From Amphiduros pacificus (lineage: Eukaryota; Annelida; Polychaeta; Phyllodocida; Hesionidae), in the NCBI GenBank assembly GCA_949316495.1, contig OX439003.1, forward strand, positions 22,196,295-22,260,294: a stretch of 64,000 nucleotides of DNA. The letters run 5' to 3'. This document shows, in pieces, positions 26,901 through 38,900 of this stretch. Position numbers and translations under genes: made by a program. Numbering within the stretch: the first letter of the stretch is position 1; each line of letters starts with the position of its first letter. The notes below the pieces were generated by a model, which was given only the letters and a program-made list of their open reading frames with translations, did not search any database and had not been told where the DNA came from.

Positions 26901-29900
26901 TATGCAATTTGTTATATGAGAGTCCAGAAGAGTTGCATACAAAAAAGGCCTATGTGGTGAAGATTAAATTTATGAATGTATTTTTATCCTGAGATTAATT
27001 TACCTTTAAAATAATTCTTTGTGTAGTTTATAAAGCAAGAAAAAAAAACGGCATTTTGTTTTTGGTGGCTATTTGTGTCCAAACATTAAAAAGTTCTACT
27101 TTATGTATCAAGTTGAATGCCTTGCAAAATCAGAAAGTTTGTTGACAACATCTTTGATTTTTCACCAGTTGGCCACTCATGTATCAATGTATTTAAAGCT
27201 TTTTTCTGACTTCCCCCCCTCCCTGAATTCATTCATACCAATGTGAACATGCCAGAGTAAAACTTTTATCCCAAGTCCATAAATGGAAGGATAGGAGAGA
27301 AAATTGTATTACTCATGGTTATAATAAAAATAGTGATTTTACCAGCAAGGGAGAATTTTTGTAATCATTTATATAAATAGTTGTTCAGACCATTGATCTT
27401 TGTAATTTTAGAACATTTGCCAGACAAGCAGCCTTGGTTCAGGCCCCGGGAGTCTGGTTGTGTTAGAAGACATATTTGTTATGGGAAGAAGAATTTGTGT
27501 CCCAGTGACAGGAAGCGAGAGAGAAGAAATCCAGGTAAATCAGAAATCAAATACCTTATTGTCTGGCTAACAAAAGCATATAGATTATTGAGGCAAAGTT
27601 CATTTATGTTAAGATATCACCAATTCAAAAAAAAGAAGTGTAATTCTTACTGTTTGTCAGTTTAAATGTCATTGTATTAATCCTGAGTTTCTTTCAACGT
27701 AAAATACAAAGCCCAAATGGACATTAGAACTGAGCGTTTAAGCCAGTTTAATACGTCAAAAAAATAAATAAAAAAGGTAGCCCTCATCCGGGCATTCTCA
27801 CCACCTCAGCGACACCTATCGATCATCTTCCCGCTTCCGCCCCATATTTGATTTTGACGTGAACGAACAAAGATCGAGTTCGTCATTTGAGCGGGGAAAT
27901 TCCTAATTCCTTCCAGTAAAATTGATATTAGTGAAGAGATATACGTCTATTACAAGATAATACGAGAGAGAAGAAGAATACGAGGGCTGGACTACACAAA
28001 TATTCTTCAATAAAAGACAGGTTTGGAAACACGCTTTGTGCGTTGTGGAAAAACGAGGTATGGTAGTTTTTATACAAATTATTCGTATTCAAGACTCATT
28101 TATATCATATGAAGGTATATAAATGAGGTATAATGAAAATTATGTAAGTATTAGATGTTCATAATGTGTTAAATATTGGAAATTAAAATTTTCTTGTATT
28201 ATCGCTCAGCTCACGTGGGTGGTCTTGTAGCTGGCGGTTGTATATTTACATATAAAACGTTATGAATGTACTAAGATGCATTTATAGCATATGAAGGTAT
28301 ATAAATGAGGTATAATGAAAATTATGTAAGTATTAGATGTTCATAATGTGTTAAATATTGGAAATTAAAATATTCTTGTATTATCGCTCAGCTCACGTGG
28401 GTGGTCTTGGAGCTGGCGTTGGTATATATAGATATAAAACGTTATGACCGTACTAAGATTCATTTATTTCATATGAAGGTATATAAATGAGGTATAATGA
28501 AATTTATGTAAGTATTAGATGTTCAGGAAGAAGGAATGGTCATAATGTGTTAATTATTGGAAATTAAAATCTTCTGGTATTATCGCTCACCTCAAGTGGG
28601 TGGACTTGGAGCTGGAAGAGGAAGAAGAGGGGCGATGACTGTAATTAAAATCAATTTATATCATGTTCAATGAAAATTGTTGTAGAAATGAGTTACTATA
28701 ACAGAAGAACTTATGAAGAGAGGAAGAAGGATCGGTGGCATAACTATGGGAGACAGAGAGATAGAGACCCTAGTTATGAGGTCCATAGAGATGAGAGGTC
28801 GAGGTCCGAGAAGGTTCGTCCGGTGGGTAGATCTGGGTGGACTGGAGATGATCATGAGTCATCCAGAAGGCAGTGGACTGATCATAGGAAAAGCTCTAGG
28901 GATAGATCTAGGGATAGACATAGACCTAGAGATCACTCACATAAGAAAAAGAAGAGAAGAGATAGATCCAAATCACCTAGATCAAGGTCTCCCAGAACAA
29001 AGAGAAGAAGGGATTCGCCTGCAAAGAATAAGGAAGATGTGGTGTGGGTGGAGAAGGAAGACAGTGTTCCTGAAGCTACATCACTTGAAGAGGAGATGTT
29101 TGGTCCACTTGAACCTAACACTGTGAGAAGTAGGTTTGAGGTGGGTAGATCAGATGACAAAGTGTCTGATGGTGAAGAGGATGGTGAGTCAGGTGATCTA
29201 TTAGAGAAGAGAAGAGTGGATTTATTATTAAAAGCAGTGAGTGACATGGCAAATGGTGAAGAGGTCACACAAGGAACTTTAAATGAACTGTTAAAACAAG
29301 CTTCGGCAAAATCATTTAAGGATAGAGCTGAAACAGCTATGGTAAATCAAGGGTTACAGGTGCCTGTAGGTGATGTGATTAGAGAAAAGGCGTTGTCTAA
29401 TCCTAACCCAAAGAAGGCTTCTAAGAAGTGTAAATTTGCAGTCTCACCTTTGTTGTCTGGTGAATTAGAAGAGATATGGAAGAAACAAATGTGTGGCCTG
29501 AAAGGTAATGAAGTGTGGGACCCCATGTCGGCAGAGCCACCTAGTAGTCATTTTCAAAAGAATGTACCAAAACCAAAAGTGGCAGAAAAGTGGTATAAGT
29601 TAGCAGAAGATGAGAAGACCATACCTGTGGCAGGTTACAAGATTGATGCTGTTTTTAAGAACACTAAGTCTTACGTCACTGTACCTGTGTCCAGAGTGGA
29701 AGAATGGGAAAAGAACTTGAGTTTGGCTTTGAGAGTGTGTAACACATTGGACATATTCTCTGGTGAAGTGATGAATGTAACTTTTAACTCTTTTTCACAG
29801 CTGGAACAAGCAGTGCCGGAACAGTACAAAGATTTGCTACCAGATGGGGAGGAGTTGATGGCAAATTTCTTATCAAAGGCTAGAGGACTACAGGACCTAG

Positions 29901-32900
29901 TGAAACTGTTGAGCTGGCAGATGGCAGAGATAGTGGCGACACACAGGGAGACACTGTTGGAGGGCGCCAAGAATAAGAGCGGCCATGTGCTGTCAGAGAA
30001 ATGTAAGACATTATTGAAGTTGCAGCCTTTTACTGGGCCAACACTCTTTCATGGTCATGTGTCGGAGATTATTGAAAGAGACAGTAAAGAAGCTACTGAT
30101 AAAGTGTGTCGGGTTGCGGCAGCAAAACTGACGAACCCTACTTCTACTAGTAAACCAGGTGTGTCTGGACAGGGAGCCATGAGAAGAGAGTTTGGGTTTT
30201 TTCGTGGATCAGGAAGTACAGGATACACACCTAGAGGTAGAGGAGGAAGTAGCTTTAGAGGAAGAAGCAGCAGAGGCAGAGGTACATTCAGAGGTACATT
30301 CAGAGGTAAGGGAAGAGGTTCTGGAAGTACCACAAGTAAGAACATTGAAAAATGACTCACCAACACTCTCAAAGGTTCTGGACTACACACCAATTTCACC
30401 TGTACCAACTCAAGTTTCAGTTGGAGCGAGACTTTACCATTTTTGGTCACTATGGGAGCAGATAGGGGTAAAATCAACAGTGATTCAGATTCTGAGGGAT
30501 GGGTTGAAGTGGAAATTCAGGAACAAACCAACTCTCAGAACTACTCCTTGGACAGCTCAAAACCAATTATCGCAAGAGAAGGCTGCCATAATGTCAGTAG
30601 TGTTACAGAAACTGGTACAGAAGGAGGCTGTAGAAATAGTCAGGAATCCAAATACTCCAGGCTTTTACTCCATCCTCTTTCTTCGACCCAAGCCATCAGG
30701 AGAATGGAGACCAATTTCAGACCTCAAGTTACTGAATTCTATGATAGTGAATCACACCTTCCATATGGAGTCAGCCAGAACAATTCAACAGAGTATGCTA
30801 CCGGGTCAGCATGCAGTATCAGTGGATCTCACGGATGCTTACTTCCATGTACCAATCCACAAGAATTTCAGAAAGTACCTCAGGTTCTGTGTGAACGGAG
30901 TAGTTTACCAGTGCAGAGCACTTCCGTTTGGGCTGATAATAGCTCCAAGAATTTTTACTCTAGTCATGTTAGAAATTGCCAGAGTTCTGAGAGAGAAAGG
31001 AGTGTTGATCAATATGTACCTGGACGATTGGTTGATCAGGAAAACAGATCCAGAGTCCCTGTCAGCGGAGGTGCAGTTCATTATCCAATTGGTGTCAGAT
31101 CTTGGGTTATTGATAAATTTCCAGAAGTCAGAATTGGTCCCCAAACAGGTGTTCGAGTTTGTAGGAGTACTGTACGACCTGTCGGAGGGGAGAGCTTATC
31201 CACCGGAGAAGAGAATAGAGAAAATCCGGGAGAGAATCTTGGAAGTATCACAGACAGAATCAGTGCCGGCAGTAACTTGGCTGTCACTGATAGGACTGCT
31301 GAACTCGGTAGCAGAACAGGTACCTTTCGGGAGATGGCACGTCAGACCATTCCAGAGGTTTCTGTCAGAGAGGTGGAACTTAGCAACTGGGAAGAGGTCA
31401 GATCAGATAACTATAACCCAGGAGTGTCGACATCAGTTGGAATGGTGGTATCAGAAAGAGCATCTAACGGTGGGAGTACCACTGTTAGAACCAAAGATAG
31501 ACTTCCAGATTTTTACAGATGCATCACAGCTAGGTTGGGGTGCACATGTAGTGGAAATGGAGGGTCTGGAAATATCAGGTGTGTGGGATGTGGAGACAGC
31601 TCAATTACACATCAACATACTGGAGATGAGAGCAGTCCGTCTGGCGATTTTGCAGTTACGAGTCAAGCTAGAGAAGTCATCAATACTGGTAGCAACAGAC
31701 AACACTACAGTACTAGCATATATAAATCGCCAGGGAGGCACCAGATCTTGGTCACTGATGAAAGAGACAGATCTACTATTCAAGCTAGTAATAGAAATAC
31801 AGTGCAACATCAAAGCGAGACACATTCCAGGGAGGCTGAATGTACTGGCGGACAGACTGTCCCGCAAGGGAACAGTACTTCCTACGGAGTGGTCTCTTCA
31901 CCCGGGGGTGTTCGAGAATCTTTGGTACAAATGGGACAAGCCACAGGTAGATTTGTTTGCAACCAGACACAACAACAAACTACCTTGTTTTGTCAGCCCG
32001 GTACCGGACGGCTTAGCTTTCGCCGTAGATGCACTAACGATGGACTGGACAAACCTGTACGCTTATGCCTATCCTCCAACAGCTCTGATACAGAAGGTAG
32101 TCAACAAGATCAAGAGATCCAAGTGCAAGGTAGTACTGATCGCACCGTGGTGGCCAGAAAAACCTTGGTTTCCAGAGTTACTGGAACTACAAATGGAGTC
32201 TCCAGTGATACTTCCGGCGAGAAGCAATCTGCTAAAACAACCAGGAAAACCAGTATTTCTACAAAATCCAGAAATACTGAATCTTCACGCCTGGATGTTA
32301 TTAGGTCAGCTGTAGCAGAAGGAGGTTTCTCTGAAGGTGTGGCAAATCAGATTACTAGGGCTGTCACTGAGAGCTCTAGTCAGATATATCAGACAAGATG
32401 GAACAATTTTGCTCAGTGGTGTAAAGAGAAAAGTGTTCAACCGGAGAAAGCTACAGTACAACAGCTGGCTGATTTTTTACTGTATCTGTTCAAAGAGAAC
32501 AAGTCCGTGTCTACCATAAAAGGTCATAGAACAGCGGTGGCAAAAGTTTTGTTACTGAAATCAAATGTTGATGTGTCAAATAATACTGTGTTGTCTGACC
32601 TAATTAGATCATTTGAACATGACAGACCAAGGAGGCCAAATCCTTTTCCCAAGTGGAATTTGGTCCTGGTACTGCAGACTTTGTGTAAGCCTCCGTTTGA
32701 GCCTCTACATACGGCCTCAAACAAAATACTAACTTTCAAAACAGTGTTTTTGTTGGCTTTGGCATCAGGCTCTAGGTGTAGTGAATTACATGCTCTGGAT
32801 GTAAAACAGTTGATGTTCCGTGACCATTGGAAAGAAGTGCATTTAGCTCCAAATCCACAGTTCTTACCAAAGAATTTTGACTATAAATCAGGTGGAAGAA

Positions 32901-35900
32901 GTTTTAGTGGATTCATGATCGAGGCGCTCAAACATAGGTTGGGCCCAGGGTTAGAAGAGGATGCCAAGTTATGCCCAGTGAGAGCTTTAAGATATTATCT
33001 GGATAGAACCAAGGAGTCTAGAAAGGAATCTTCTCAGTTATTTGTAGCTATACAAGAGAAGAAGAGGATGGCAGTGTGTAAGAATACGATAGCTTCTTGG
33101 CTAAAGCAGACTGTCAAGTTAGCTTACGAGGGATGTCCAGAAGAGATAATCAAAGGACTCAGTCTTAATGCACATGAAGTTAGAGCATTGGCGTGCTCAG
33201 CTGCATTCTATGGAAATACTTCAATGAAAGACATATTACAGGGAGCTTGATGGGTAAATCAGACCACTTTCACTACATACTACTTGAGAGATGTGTCCCA
33301 GGACCTAGAAGGTCTAAAGAGACTAGGTCCAGTTATGGTGGGGCTACAAACAATATAATATGTACAATATAATGTGTATTATGTCCAGAAACAGGCATAG
33401 GAAGATGGCTCCGAAGAGATCCTCCACGAGATCATCTTAATGCAAAAATATATGTTATAAGTGATTAAGGAATCCAAAACTGTCTCAAGATGACCCTGAA
33501 GAAATCCTCCACGGGTATCTGATGATGATGAGGATAGTTAAGAGGAAGAATTAGAAGATTAAGAAGGTGGATGAAGATTAGAGGATTAAGAAGAAACCTA
33601 GGAGTTAAGAAGTTTGAAGTATTAGAAATCCCAGTGTCAGCTATTGAGACACATGGTGAGTGTCATTATTTGAACCTAGTATATATTTATATATATCTAT
33701 CAGTACTGATAATATAGTTACTGGTTCTTGGATGTGTACAGTATCTCAGACTAGTCATATTCAGAATTAGTTATCAGCAAGAAGGTAAAATACTTGGCTT
33801 AATCATCATTCCAGTATTTTAGTGTAGCTGATATCAAGTTATTTCTCAATTACCTCAAGCAGAATCAGACCTCTTGTGACACGCAAGCTCGATCAAGTGG
33901 TCCTGCTTGAACTCAGGGTGAAGATCTTGGCTTATCCATTACTCCAGACTTCATCTGGGTTGCTAGGGTAGCAAAATGTGGCAAAATAACAGTATGTTAC
34001 TCACAAAGGTTGTTCTGATACTGTTGTTGATGTTGTAAGAAAAAAGGGAGGAGCCGAAAATTGGTGCCACTTATCTGAAAGAAATAACAAGGATGGAATG
34101 ACTCTAGGACTAGGTCCTGAGTGATTTTGTCTAATTAATTAATAAAAGTATGCACACCTATCAAATGGGATGGAATTCCGCTCAAAAGTCCCACCTCCTT
34201 GGGAGGAATTCTGTTCTAATGTCCATTTGGGCTTTGTATTTTACGTTGAAAGAAACTCACCAAATTTTATTAATGTGAGTGTTTCTTATCAACTAAATAC
34301 AAACCCAAATGGAATCTGCTGGCCCTCCCACCTCCCCGCAGTTGAGTGTCATAATCAAATATGGGGCGGAAGCGGGAAGATGATCGATAGGTGTCGCTGA
34401 GGTGGTGAGAATGCCCGGATGAGGGCTACCTTTTTTATTTATTTTTTGACGTATTAAACTGGCTTAAACGCTCAGTTCTAATGTCCATTTGGGTTTGTAT
34501 TTAGTTGATAAGAAACACTCACATTAATAAAATTTGGTGAATTTTAAATACTGTGTCAGATATTGTACCCGTCCCATCAGTGTGTGGAGGATGCCATAGA
34601 GGACCATGAAGAATTGAATGAGAGCCACCTCAGCTATGATCGTAGGATATTCAAATATGTCGACAGGTTAGAGCAAAAAATCACCCACCTAAATTGGACA
34701 TTTCTTGTTATTTATATAAATTTTGACATATTCTTTTAATAGAAGAGTGTTCTCCTACATTTCTTTTGGAGATATTGCACAGTGTTTGCTTGTGATTGCA
34801 GGGAAAATATTGCCTTGTATTATCTTCACGAGATTGCTGGAACCTATAGATCAGTGATACATCATGCTCAGGTAAGTACATAATCAGGGCTTGACATACG
34901 CACTGGCCCGGTGGCCCGGAGCCACCAGATCTTCTGTTCGGGCCAGTGAATGCTCTGTTGTAGTGGCCCAGTTGGGCAACCATATTTTTGGTCTTTTAGT
35001 GGCCCAAACTATCTCGATTTTATTATTCTAATCCTTGATAGATATCACGATCAATATTTGATCCTATTATCCATAGAAACTTCGGGCCACCACTTCAATT
35101 GCTCTGGTGGCCCAAGTGGGCAACCAACATTTTTCTCTTTATGTCAAGGCCTGACATACATAGTTGGTGAGATATTCTCATCAGCAGGTCATGGACATTA
35201 TACTTTCAGCACATTGATAATATACATAACCTCCATTTAATTCACCTTCAGCTTTGTATATCCTGCAATGTTGATAGACATTTATGTGCTTCTTACTGTT
35301 ATGTGCCAGGTATACATGCAGACTTGGGACACTCCGGAGGGTACGCTTGGATGGATGGTGACAGGAAGCTTGTCACCAAATACTCTGACCTGGGCAGCCA
35401 AGAAAGGAGAGTCAGCATTTCGCTATGAGTTGGCGATCGCTATCATGCCCTACAGGGCCCCGGGAGGTGAGATTCATCAGTCATTATTCACCAGTTATTG
35501 CCACAGGTTTCTGGTTTCTCAATTATTTTGGTAATATTATTAAAACAAAGTTAATATTCACAAGGAAATTTTGAATTCCATGCTAAAATTCTTAGTAAAA
35601 TGCAGTAATTTAGTTTCTGAAAAATCCCAAATTTGAGTTTCATTTCTGGAAAATGTTTTTTTTTTTCTTTTTAAATATTAGAAACACATGCAATAACTTT
35701 GTTTAGATTTATGGAATGAGTTTTTATTTTGTGGCCTTGTAGTAGATTGTAGTTTGACTTCTGTTTGAATGACCAACTTATATAAAGAATTAATTTTTTT
35801 ATTTTGTCACAGAAAAAAATAAAGGTAAACTATTGAAATAAAGGCAAATGATTAATTCTCTTATATGCTTTCATTAGTTATGTTGATTGAATCCCTCCCA

Positions 35901-38900
35901 AAATGTAAATTTTCCTCTTTGGTTTCATTAATTCAATTGATTGAATCCATCCCCAAAAAAATAATTTCCTCTATATTTTAGTAATTTTGTTGTTGATATC
36001 CTACAAGATTATTAATGATTTTAATTTATTGATTTGTTCTATTTGTTCTTCTTAATAATAATCTTCATCATTTCTTGATGATTTTGATAATGTTTCTGTA
36101 TCCATGACTATTTGTTTTCAATAATCTATTTATTCCTGCCAGTTGTAAGAGTGATTTGAACCAGTCAACATTTTATATTAATATAACAACATAAACAAAT
36201 GATTCTTGGCAACTTTATTTGCAAAGATACAGTTATTTTTCAACCAAATGACAGTCCATTTTGATAATTTTGTTAAACTAACATAGTTTCAAACTTTGTG
36301 ATTTTCAAGAAATGATAATAATATTATATGTATTCCAAGATTGTTTTCAGACTAGTTGAGGTTGACATATTTTGATAAATATTTGTCTTTTATCCATAGA
36401 GTCTTCATTTTAACCTTCCAGCCAGTATTAGCTCATAGTTATAAAAATCTCTCCTTATGATTCAGGCTCTTGCAGATCTCCAATTACTGGCCTGACTAGT
36501 CGCCCCAAAAGTATTTGGTCCAGAATAAATCTACTCTTGTGATCTGAAAAAATATGCAATTACATTTCAAAGAATTGATTCCTTTTGTGTATTGTAGTAT
36601 TTTAATTGTTGACAGAGTTGAAGCAGTATGCTATTGACCTGAGTCAGATCGGACTTCACTTCTCCAGTGTGATACCCTACCAGCCCACCACTCTGCCTTA
36701 CCTCCCCCAGTCAGGACCTAGTGGCACAGCCTACCTGCACTGCATCGGCCGGGTCTATATGTGCAACAACAAATACTTCTACCTGGCAGAATTGGAGGAT
36801 TCCGATATCAGAAAGTAAACTTTTATTAGAATGAAAATTACGTACATGTACATGCCTTTATTCACAAATGAAACCTTTAGTTTGGATAAACGGTCAGATT
36901 TGAATATACACATTGTATATATATATATATATAAAATATGTGAAATGTGTACCTGCTTTTATTTTTTTTAGATGAGTCTTAATTTTGGTCAAATGGCCAG
37001 ATTTTAGCATATATACCATAATGAATAAATTTTATGTTGTGAACATTGAAAATGATTTGTTGAATGAGTAACAAGTTCCTGTTGATATTAATATTAGCAT
37101 GAAGATATTCACATCAATAATAGATATTTTAGATGTGATGCATTTCATACATTGCAGCAAGTTCCGTCCATTTCCTGTGGAGTCTGACAAGGACCCAGAC
37201 CTTGGGTGTAGAAAAGCTGTATTGAGGGTGGATAATGCCATAGCTAATCAGATACAGGTAACAGATATGACTATTAAATGGTGAATTATGAAGGATTGGC
37301 TGAAACTATTTGAATATTATAATATACATTGTACCTTTGAATAGGTGACCTCCGTATTGTTACATGGGTCGGAAATCCATCCTGATGAGCCTCGTGCCAA
37401 ATTTTTGATGAATGTTAACATTGACAGTGCTATAAAAACAATTTATTTATAAAGTTCAAAATGATCGAACTGTCTGTATTGTCATTTTCATCATAAAAGT
37501 TTGACCTTGCACTTACATTTAACAGAGGCACAGAGACAGGCTTGTGACCAGACATTTAACTATACATTAACATTATAATTCCTGATTATTTGATCACTAA
37601 AGAATTTATGCAATAGATGTTATAATATTTTGAAAGAATGCAACAATTCTAGATTGTTATGAGTATATTTAAGTTAAAATATAGAGCAATTGGACAGATT
37701 TTCACAGTTTTTATAGCAAGGCTTTAACTATTTAACTGGAATGCTGTCAAAGATCCTCTATATTACCATATATTTCTCAATTGATTCTTTCCAACTGTAT
37801 TTTAGAGTTATTTCTATTTTACAGGAGACAATTAGACATGGACATTTTATAGAGTTCATTGGAAGACTTTCTCCACAAGACATAAAAACTGGATCCCAGC
37901 AGTTTTATGTTTTGAAGATTGTGAAACTATTTGAAAAGTAAGATTTGTCCCCTTTGTGAATAACTTAATTTGATCAAGAGAGTACTCGTACCAGATTAAA
38001 AACCTGGAAAGAAGATCATGGCTTCTAGCATTCAATTTAAATGATATATGAATAAGTATTAAGATTAGAATATTCAATGTTTTCCTTAGATTTTGGGGAT
38101 TTGATTTTTTTAAAAGGTGCCAAACCAGGGCTGCCCGAATATGACCACCTTTCTTTCCAAATTTTCGTCAATTTCCTGTTTGTTTCAACCTGTGTTGACC
38201 TGTATTGCAACTTTAATTTGATATTTGATATAAATTTCCAATATTTGATATGTGAATTAGTTCTTGATAAATTGTAATTATTTGTAGGATCATAAAATTG
38301 AAACAAGCTCTCCAGCTGGAAATTAAAGATGAGGATTTAAGTAAGTTTACCACAATTTCTTTTCAATATTTTATTTTCACCTTGACTAATGCTGTTTATT
38401 CGTATTGCATAGTAGAGGATATTGTTGTCTTCAGATGAGCCAGTTGTGAAGATAATGACCCGGCCAGATCCACATGTGATGCCAGGTATGTACTCTGTAT
38501 ATTACCAGTATCATATGACCTGGCCCTTATTGCAAATCAATATTAACATCATGGACTCTTACATCTGTTTAAAAACACAGAAATATATTTTATATTTTTC
38601 ATATTAATTCTTTTTTTTTGTTCCATTTAAATCATTCATGAAACCACAGAGGCCACAGGCAATTTTACAGAGGTTTGGGGTATGCTTAAATGATATGTGG
38701 CCACAAGTACTGCCCCTACTATTTTAACCACCAGGTGGCCACATGTATACATGTACAATCATGTGACCTCTAATGTGGTCTGTCAGGGTGTTGGGCCTGT
38801 ACCATTGGACAAACATTAATGGACAAACAGGGCTATGTTAGCTAAATTGCTCCATTGTCCCAATCTAAAGGTGCCCCACTGTTAGTAAGACTTTAAGAAG

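Larger units (their letters stand above)
27685..34540 (+). mobile_element. DIRS-family tyrosine-recombinase retrotransposon, nearly whole
   Basis: A 6.9-kb element lies in the intron between 27534 and 34560 of the 38-exon gene, in the gene's orientation. It has the full DIRS plan: inverted terminal repeats, a gag-like ORF, an RT/RNase H/methyltransferase-like ORF with a tyrosine-recombinase ORF overlapping it in another frame (known for this family), and an internal complementary region next to the right repeat. No target duplication is seen, as expected for this family. The inverted repeats are almost identical and the frames are open over long distances, so the insertion looks young. It looks whole or nearly so, with about one break. 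Confidence 0.93.
23068..38485 (+). other. Half A of the duplicated protein (exons 3-18, residues about 183-763)
   Basis: Exons: 23068-23152, 23725-23899, 24304-24361, 24620-24725, 24841-24962, 25862-25993, 26392-26480, 27412-27534, 34560-34666, 34802-34871, 35310-35466, 36616-36814, 37158-37257, 37825-37937, 38288-38340, 38435-38485. Landmarks in order: [52 protein letters not shown] with [27 protein letters not shown] then [70 protein letters not shown] with [11 protein letters not shown]. Every exon has a counterpart in half B with the same start and end phase. The CDCxEAR and FVLLSD..(V/I)xW(D/E)xxAQFGWY blocks are the best conserved and look like a folded core. The DIRS element sits between its eighth and ninth exons. 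Confidence 0.8.

Noticed and set aside
28670-30355. Host SR-type splicing factor suggested by the RS-rich N-terminus
   Set aside because: It lies inside the DIRS borders, has no RNA-recognition motif and ends in the RGG tail typical of the element's first ORF.
30443-32290. Separate protein in the frame that overlaps the reverse transcriptase
   Set aside because: The long overlap is the known arrangement of DIRS ORFs; this stretch has no recognisable domain.
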